64,000 bases of DNA from an uncultured Bacteroidales bacterium (GTDB taxonomy: Bacteria > Bacteroidota > Bacteroidia > Bacteroidales > Paludibacteraceae), in contig CACZEL010000003.1 in NCBI GenBank assembly GCA_902780235.1, positions 1 to 64,000 on the forward strand, given 5' to 3'. Shown here piece by piece: positions 59,397-64,000 of this stretch. A program made the translations under genes and the position numbers. Position 1 is the stretch's first letter, and each line of letters opens with the position of its first letter. The notes below the pieces were generated by a model. It saw only the letters and a list, made by a program, of their open reading frames with translations, was not told the origin of the DNA and ran no database searches.

Positions 59397-59790
59397 TAAG
59401 GCCGAAGCCTATTGTGCGAAAGCGGAGCATTGTGCAGCTGACGTGCGGCGCAAGTTATATGAATGGGGCGCACCCTCAGAAATCTTCGGTTTTATCGAAG
59501 AAAATCTGTATGCCAATGACTTCCTCAACGATGCCCGATTCTGCCATGCTTACGTCCATGACAAAGTAGCTTTCCAGTCGTGGGGACGTCTTAAGATCCA
59601 AGCCAGTCTGCATGCCCTCGATCTTCCGGACTCGGAGATCCGCAAAAGTCTCGATGAAATCGAAGAAAATACCTATTTTGCCAATCTCCGTTCCCTCATC
59701 GCTTCCCGCCGTTCCGACTCCCCCGAGAAACTCCTCCGCTTCCTCGCCCAACGCGGCTTCACGTACGAGGAAATCCAACGTGAAATATGA
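59350..59790 (+). CDS. recX: Regulatory protein RecX
   Basis: Modulator of RecA filaments, 146 residues, helical. Features: AEAYCAKAEHCAADVRRKLYEWG, FIEENLYANDFLNDARFCHAYVHDK (the typical NDxRFAxxxV-like segment) and the C-terminal FLAQRGFTYEEIQ. The first ATG overlaps prmC by 47 bases; a second ATG at 59359 is equally possible. recA is not in the window. Confidence 0.88.
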   Translation: MTSMENRELSKRECLDKAEAYCAKAEHCAADVRRKLYEWGAPSEIFGFIEENLYANDFLNDARFCHAYVHDKVAFQSWGRLKIQASLHALDLPDSEIRKSLDEIEENTYFANLRSLIASRRSDSPEKLLRFLAQRGFTYEEIQREI

Positions 59791-59848
59791 GATGCGAGAT
59801 TTTTTCTGCGTCTTTATGGGAGATTTTCCCGACATAATACCGATTATA

Positions 59849-59914
59849 ACCTACTAATCACCTACTAACCACCTACTAATAACCTACTATTTACATACTA
59901 ATCATATACTATAC
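59849..59914. repeat. 11-base tandem repeat array
   Basis: ACCTACTAATC, ACCTACTAACC, ACCTACTAATA, ACCTACTATTT, ACATACTAATC, ATATACTATAC: six progressively diverged units in the 295-base gap before ychF. The rest of the gap holds the promoter and a 23-base duplication. Confidence 0.88.
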
Positions 59915-59983
59915 TATGCTAAAAAAAGCGACAAAAATGTCGCCAAATAGATACAAGAGAAATCGAAAAAATTAAGGAAAATT

Positions 59984-60024
59984 GCGCGCGGGCTTGCGTA
60001 TGTCAAAAAAAAGCAGTACTTTTG
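59984..60024 (+). promoter_or_regulatory. Promoter of ychF with GC box
   Basis: GCGCGCGGGCTTGC (59984-59997) carries the -33 TTG (59994-59996); 20 bases later TACTTTTG (60017-60024). The 14-base box is identical to that at 16159-16172. Confidence 0.75.
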
Positions 60025-60031
60025 CAGCCGC

Positions 60032-60077
60032 AAAAGTTTTTGGACATTTAATAGAAAAGTTTTTGGACATTTAATAG
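60032..60077. repeat. Exact 23-base tandem duplication in ychF leader
   Basis: Two identical 23-base units (AAAAGTTTTTGGACATTTAA then TAG) between promoter and ATG. The second copy ends 8 bases before the start. Confidence 0.9.
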
Positions 60078-60085
60078 ACAAGAAT

Positions 60086-61192
60086 ATGAGTTTACAATGT
60101 GGAATAGTAGGGTTGCCGAATGTAGGCAAGAGTACGTTATTTAACTGTTTGAGTAATGCGAAAGCGCAGAGCGCCAATTTTCCGTTCTGCACGATAGAGC
60201 CGAACGTGGGCGTGATCACGGTGCCGGACGAGCGACTGATCAAGTTGGGCGAGATCTGCAAGCCGGAACGCGGCGTGATCCCGACAACGGTGGAGATCGT
60301 GGATATAGCCGGACTGGTGAAGGGTGCCAGCAAGGGTGAAGGACTTGGAAACAAGTTCCTCGCCAACATCCGTGAGACGGACGCGATCATCCATGTGTTG
60401 CGTTGTTTTGACGACGAGAACGTGGTGCATGTAGATGGTAGCGTGAACCCCGTACGCGACAAAGAGATCATCGATGCAGAGCTGCAGTTGAAGGATTTAG
60501 AGACCATTGAGAGCCGTATACAGAAATGCGAGAAAGCGGCCAAGGCCGGTGGAGACAAGAATGCGAAATTGCAGTTGGAGGTGCTGGTCAAGTACCGCGA
60601 GGCGCTGTCGCAAGGCAAGAACGCCCGTACGGTTGAGTTGGAGAACAAAGATCAGGAAGCCGCAGCGCGCGACCTGTTCCTGCTGACCAACAAACCAGTG
60701 ATGTACGTGTGCAACGTGGATGAGAGCGCTGCTGTGACGGGCAACGCCTATGTCGAGCAGGTAAAAGAGGCAGTGAAAGACGAGGACGCACAAGTGCTGG
60801 TATTGGCAGCGAAGATAGAGAGCGAGATCGCTGAACTGGAGACGTACGAGGAGCGGCAAATGTTCCTCGAGGAGATCGGCCTTCAGGAGTCGGGTGTGAA
60901 CCGCTTGATCAAAGCCGCCTATGCGCTGCTGAACTTACGCACGTTCCTGACGGCAGGCTCGGATGAGGTGCGCGCATGGACGTTCAAGGCGGGTTATAAG
61001 GCACCGCAATGCGCGGGTGTGATCCATACGGATTTTGAGCGTGGGTTCATTCGTGCCGAGGTCATCAAATACGAAGATTTCGTGGCGCTGGGCGGTGAGG
61101 CACAATGCCGTGCAGCCGGTAAACTCGGCATTGAAGGTAAAGACTATTTGGTACAAGACGGAGATATAATGCATTTCCTTTTCAATGTCTAA
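60086..61192 (+). CDS. ychF: Ribosome-binding GTPase/ATPase YchF (Obg family)
   Basis: The 368-residue protein starts CGIVGLPNVGKSTLFNCLS (P-loop GLPNVGKS), then PNVGVITVPDERL, DIAGLVKGASKGEGLGN (switch 2/G3), a coiled insertion, NVDES (variant of NxxE, ATP-preferring) and the C-terminal TGS-type domain (GSDEVRAWTF; GFIRAEVI). Complete and normal length. It has a strong dedicated promoter with the GC box. Confidence 0.96.
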   Translation: MSLQCGIVGLPNVGKSTLFNCLSNAKAQSANFPFCTIEPNVGVITVPDERLIKLGEICKPERGVIPTTVEIVDIAGLVKGASKGEGLGNKFLANIRETDAIIHVLRCFDDENVVHVDGSVNPVRDKEIIDAELQLKDLETIESRIQKCEKAAKAGGDKNAKLQLEVLVKYREALSQGKNARTVELENKDQEAAARDLFLLTNKPVMYVCNVDESAAVTGNAYVEQVKEAVKDEDAQVLVLAAKIESEIAELETYEERQMFLEEIGLQESGVNRLIKAAYALLNLRTFLTAGSDEVRAWTFKAGYKAPQCAGVIHTDFERGFIRAEVIKYEDFVALGGEAQCRAAGKLGIEGKDYLVQDGDIMHFLFNV

Positions 61193-61203
61193 AAACGAAA
61201 TGC

Positions 61204-61231
61204 AATTGGTAATTGGTCATTGGTAATTGGA
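61204..61231. repeat. Heptamer repeat between ychF and the antiporter
   Basis: AATTGGT, AATTGGT, CATTGGT, AATTGGA fill the short gap before the antiporter start. Confidence 0.9.
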
Positions 61232-61236
61232 TATTT

Positions 61237-62232
61237 ATGATAGACAGTTTATTAGCATATGGTATGTGGGTGGCGATCGTGCTGATCATCGTCGGTTTTG
61301 TGGCGTTGGTGAAAGGTGCGGACTGGTTGGTGGATGGTGCTTCATCAATCGCCAAGCGGTTTGGCATCAGCGATCTGGTCATCGGTTTGACGGTAGTAGC
61401 GTTCGGTACGTCGATGCCGGAGTTTATGGTGAACATGGTATCGGTGGCGCATGGTACGACCGATCTGGCGATCACGAATATACTGGGTTCGAACATTATC
61501 AACACGTTTGTGATCTTGGGTCTGACGGCGTTGGTTTATCCGATCGCATCGCAAAAGCACAGCCGCAATTTCGATATTCCGCTGTCCATTATGGCGGGAT
61601 TTATGGTGCTGGCGATGGTGGTTTTCCAAGCCCCGTTTGAGAACGTGCCGGGTATCAGCCGCATGGGCGGCATCGTGCTGCTGGGCATGTTTGCTTTCTT
61701 CTTATTTGATGCGTTCAAGCACGCGAAAGACCAGCCGGATGCTGTCAGTGATCAGTCGTCAGTTGTCAGCGAACCGTTATCCATCGGAAAAGCGATCGGA
61801 CTGATCATCGGTGGTTTGGCAGGACTGAGTATCGGTGGCGAGTTGATCGTGGACAGTGCGGTAGATCTGGCAACCCGTTTCGGCGTAAGCGAAGCGATCA
61901 TCGGTTTGACGATCGTCGCTTTGGGTACGTCTCTGCCGGAGTTAGCCACCTCAATCATGGCCGCGCACAAGCACAATACGGACATCGCTATCGGAAACGT
62001 GTTCGGCAGTAATATTTTCAATGTGTTCTTTGTATTGGGCACGAGTGCGCTGGTTCATCCCTTACCCGCCTATGAGGGCATCGAAGTGGACGCTTTCATG
62101 GCAGCCTTGGGTAGTATTGTCGTTTGGCTCTGCTTGCGTACGAACAAAGAGCGTGTGTTCAAGCGTTGGGGCGGTGCCTTGCTGGTACTGATCTACGCCG
62201 GTTATCTCACGGTCCGATTGATGAACTGTTAA
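61237..62232 (+). CDS. Calcium/sodium antiporter (CaCA family, YrbG-like)
   Basis: A 331-residue membrane exchanger with two inverted alpha-repeats: VVAFGTSMPEFMVN in the first half and IVALGTSLPELATSI in the second, each with ion-binding acidic residues, and NILGSNIINTF / NVFGSNIFNVF. About ten membrane segments. The cytoplasmic loop between halves has an in-frame heptamer repeat (VSDQSSVVSE). Start at 61237 avoids the repeat DNA; ATG 61213 would add a repeat-encoded tail. Confidence 0.93.
   Translation: MIDSLLAYGMWVAIVLIIVGFVALVKGADWLVDGASSIAKRFGISDLVIGLTVVAFGTSMPEFMVNMVSVAHGTTDLAITNILGSNIINTFVILGLTALVYPIASQKHSRNFDIPLSIMAGFMVLAMVVFQAPFENVPGISRMGGIVLLGMFAFFLFDAFKHAKDQPDAVSDQSSVVSEPLSIGKAIGLIIGGLAGLSIGGELIVDSAVDLATRFGVSEAIIGLTIVALGTSLPELATSIMAAHKHNTDIAIGNVFGSNIFNVFFVLGTSALVHPLPAYEGIEVDAFMAALGSIVVWLCLRTNKERVFKRWGGALLVLIYAGYLTVRLMNC
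61744..61771. repeat. In-frame heptamer repeat in the antiporter
   Basis: GTCAGTG, ATCAGTC, GTCAGTT, GTCAGCG. Encodes AVSDQSSVVSE in the loop joining the two repeats. Confidence 0.88.
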
Positions 62233-62251
62233 GTAAATTCAACCAAATGAA

Positions 62252-64000
62252 ATGAAACGATATCTCACCTTTTTTATCAGTCTGCTGGTATGCCTGCATA
62301 CGACAGCGGCTCTTCGTACCATAGATGAAGCGATGCAGCTTGCCGCATCGTTGGACACGAAACATGCAGCTCGTGTTCCGGCACGTCAAGCACACGCATT
62401 GACGCATTGTTTCATGGGGCAACAGAAGAACGGTCAACCGGCTTTCTATGTCTTCAACCGCGGTGAGCAGGACGGTTTTGTGCTTATCTCTGCGGAAGAC
62501 CGCACGCGAAGCGTGTTAGGCTATGCCGATGAAGGGCATTGGGACACAGCGAACATGCCGGATGCGACGCGTGCATGGTTGGACATGTACAGTGAGGCGA
62601 TCAGTCGCCTCAGCGAAGAAGCCCCTACCCCTCGTTCGCAAGCGAAAGCACATAAGCAATATACGGAGGTCAGTCCGATCTGTCAGACCCAATGGGGACA
62701 AAGCAGTCCGTATTACGACCAATGTCCGATGTATAACGGCAGTCGTTGCGTGACGGGTTGTGTCGCCACCGCTGCCGCGCAGATCATGAAAGTGCATGCT
62801 TATCCTACCCGAGGAACGGGCAGTTATTCGTACCGCTGGAAGAGCGATACCGGCGACTCGATCACCCTTTCGGTCAGTCCCGGCACTACAACCTATGACT
62901 GGTCGAATATGTTGAATACTTATACCTCTTCTGCCACTACGGCGGAGAAGAACGCTGTGGCGACGCTGATGTACCACTGCGGTGTCGTGAGTGAGATGGA
63001 TTATTCGCCATCCGGTAGCGGTGCGTCGAACAATTTCATGCTTGCCGGCATGGTGAATCATTTCGGGTATGACCCGGGGGTAGAGGTGCTGATCAAGGAC
63101 TGTATGACGGAAGAGGATTTTATCTCGGGTATCGAAGCTGAGTTGCTCCAAGGTCGTCCGGTCATGTTCAGCGCCCGTACGGTAGGGAACAGCGGTCACT
63201 CGTTTGTCGGCGACGGTATCGATGCAGACGGACTGATTCATATCAACTGGGGTTGGAAAGGTGTATGTGACGGCTTTTTCCAAGTGTCGGTGATGGATCC
63301 GGACAATCAGGGCATAGGCGGTTCGATCAGCAATGAAGCGTACACCGAGCAAGTGCTCGCCTATACGCACATACAGCCTGACGTGAACGGCGCGTACCAC
63401 TACAGCCTCGTGAGCGACAAGGTGACCCCGTACCAGACGAGCTTTAACCGCTCGGATAACAGAGTCATCCTCCAGGCGGATGTACTCCAGAACCTGTCCA
63501 TCGTCCCCCTGTACGGCACCTCGGCGCTGAAAGTGGAGGATGAGAACGGCTATTTCACCACCTACCGCGACTTCGACTACAGCTACAACGGTCTGCCCGC
63601 CGGCTACTATTACTATACGCAGTACTTCATAGGCGACATCTCCGGCCTGCCGAACGGCAATTACTACATCAGTCCGGTGGTGAAGATCAACGGGACGTAT
63701 GTGCCGGTACAAGTGAAAGGCTACACGGACTACCGCTGCCCGATGCAAGTCACCTCCGACCAGGTCTATCTCACGGAGCCGGAAGCGGACCTCCACATGG
63801 AGAAAGGACTGAACGCGTATGAATACAAAGAGATCAGCGCGTATTATTATCCGAGTGAGTCATACAACACGTACACATGGAAGATCCAGTTGAGCACCAA
63901 AGATTTCTATGAGGATGACGGCGAAGATCAGGCATTGCTCATGTTCCGCTTCATCACCTCATCCCCTGCTTCGATTGTCGGCACGTACCTCAACGAAGGC
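62252..64000 (+). CDS. C10 cysteine protease (streptopain family), 3' end cut off
   Basis: Open to the window edge (583 codons). Signal peptide (RYLTFFISLLVCLHTTAA), a Spi-like inhibitory propeptide (FYVFNRGEQDGFVLISAED), then the mature protease: QTQWGQSSPYY, the catalytic Cys170 in TGCVATAAAQIMK, and His316 in SGHSFVGDGID with NWGWKG downstream. After about residue 370 comes an extra beta-rich domain (IVPLYGTSALKVEDENG; GLPAGYYYYTQYF) and more. C10 proteases are secreted and often virulence- or nutrient-related; the end of this one, and any sorting domain, is outside the window. Confidence 0.9.
   Translation, partial: MKRYLTFFISLLVCLHTTAALRTIDEAMQLAASLDTKHAARVPARQAHALTHCFMGQQKNGQPAFYVFNRGEQDGFVLISAEDRTRSVLGYADEGHWDTANMPDATRAWLDMYSEAISRLSEEAPTPRSQAKAHKQYTEVSPICQTQWGQSSPYYDQCPMYNGSRCVTGCVATAAAQIMKVHAYPTRGTGSYSYRWKSDTGDSITLSVSPGTTTYDWSNMLNTYTSSATTAEKNAVATLMYHCGVVSEMDYSPSGSGASNNFMLAGMVNHFGYDPGVEVLIKDCMTEEDFISGIEAELLQGRPVMFSARTVGNSGHSFVGDGIDADGLIHINWGWKGVCDGFFQVSVMDPDNQGIGGSISNEAYTEQVLAYTHIQPDVNGAYHYSLVSDKVTPYQTSFNRSDNRVILQADVLQNLSIVPLYGTSALKVEDENGYFTTYRDFDYSYNGLPAGYYYYTQYFIGDISGLPNGNYYISPVVKINGTYVPVQVKGYTDYRCPMQVTSDQVYLTEPEADLHMEKGLNAYEYKEISAYYYPSESYNTYTWKIQLSTKDFYEDDGEDQALLMFRFITSSPASIVGTYLNEG

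Noticed and set aside
361-61771. Heptamer loci considered as assembly or sequencing artefacts
   Set aside because: Units are diverged, differ between loci and keep reading frames open in conserved genes, which random errors would not do.

Overview
The window reads as a chromosome segment of an uncultured Bacteroidales bacterium (phylum Bacteroidota). The evidence is recurrent promoters of the Bacteroidota type (TTTG or TTG, 19-20 bases, then TAnnTTTG, with no E. coli -35/-10), a secreted alpha-amylase with a C-terminal tail, a type IX secretion (T9SS) sorting-domain protein, an OstA/SurA envelope cluster, a TPR/HTH lipoprotein regulator and a fused NfnAB-type oxidoreductase. There is no rRNA, transposase, integrase or CRISPR array. 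One tRNA-Glu is present.

Layout. 1-9 kb: end of a small Bacteroidales hypothetical gene, a convergent GH13 amylase, and a divergent tripartite RND efflux operon (adaptor, pump, outer-membrane channel). 9-16 kb, minus strand: a stress-signalling operon running from a Cache/PP2C/HATPase protein through STAS, a RelA-type (p)ppGpp synthetase, an APH-like kinase, a SpoT-like HD hydrolase and a tyrosine-phosphatase-like protein to PreA. 16-24.4 kb, plus strand: one apparent eight-gene operon (lipoprotein, SRPBCC protein, psd, deoC, NfnAB-like fusion, dacB, birA, rfbB) from a near-leaderless promoter to a perfect hairpin terminator. 24.4-41 kb: an AT-rich conflict island with a RexA/RexB-like pair, a 3183-residue secreted SpvB/RHS protein with a HELGH metallopeptidase tip and an overlapping lipoprotein gene (candidate immunity), displaced RHS fragments, and a Kiwa (KwaA-KwaB) anti-phage system. 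41-49 kb: DUF3244-like protein, TPR and AraC regulators, rpsT and tRNA-Glu, a glycosyltransferase, a radical SAM enzyme, dnaG. 48.5-58.5 kb: outer-membrane biogenesis genes (beta-barrels, OstA-like, two SurA-like proteins), a 1161-residue-class secreted multidomain protein and ribD. 58.5-64 kb: prmC, recX, ychF, a Ca2+/Na+ antiporter and the start of a C10 (streptopain-type) protease cut by the window end.

The most unusual signal is not a gene. More than 30 short tandem arrays, mostly of 7-base units (a few of 8, 10 or 11), lie in operon junctions and in frame inside conserved genes. The unit sequence differs from locus to locus but the 7-base period persists. They fall in linkers of RND, NfnAB, PreA, PrmC, RibD, the antiporter and five times in one glycosyltransferase, and form the core of one signal peptide. 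The heptamers are absent from about 23.3 to 42.9 kb, which spans the conflict island. They resemble in kind the heptanucleotide STRR repeats of cyanobacteria; I know of no description in Bacteroidales.
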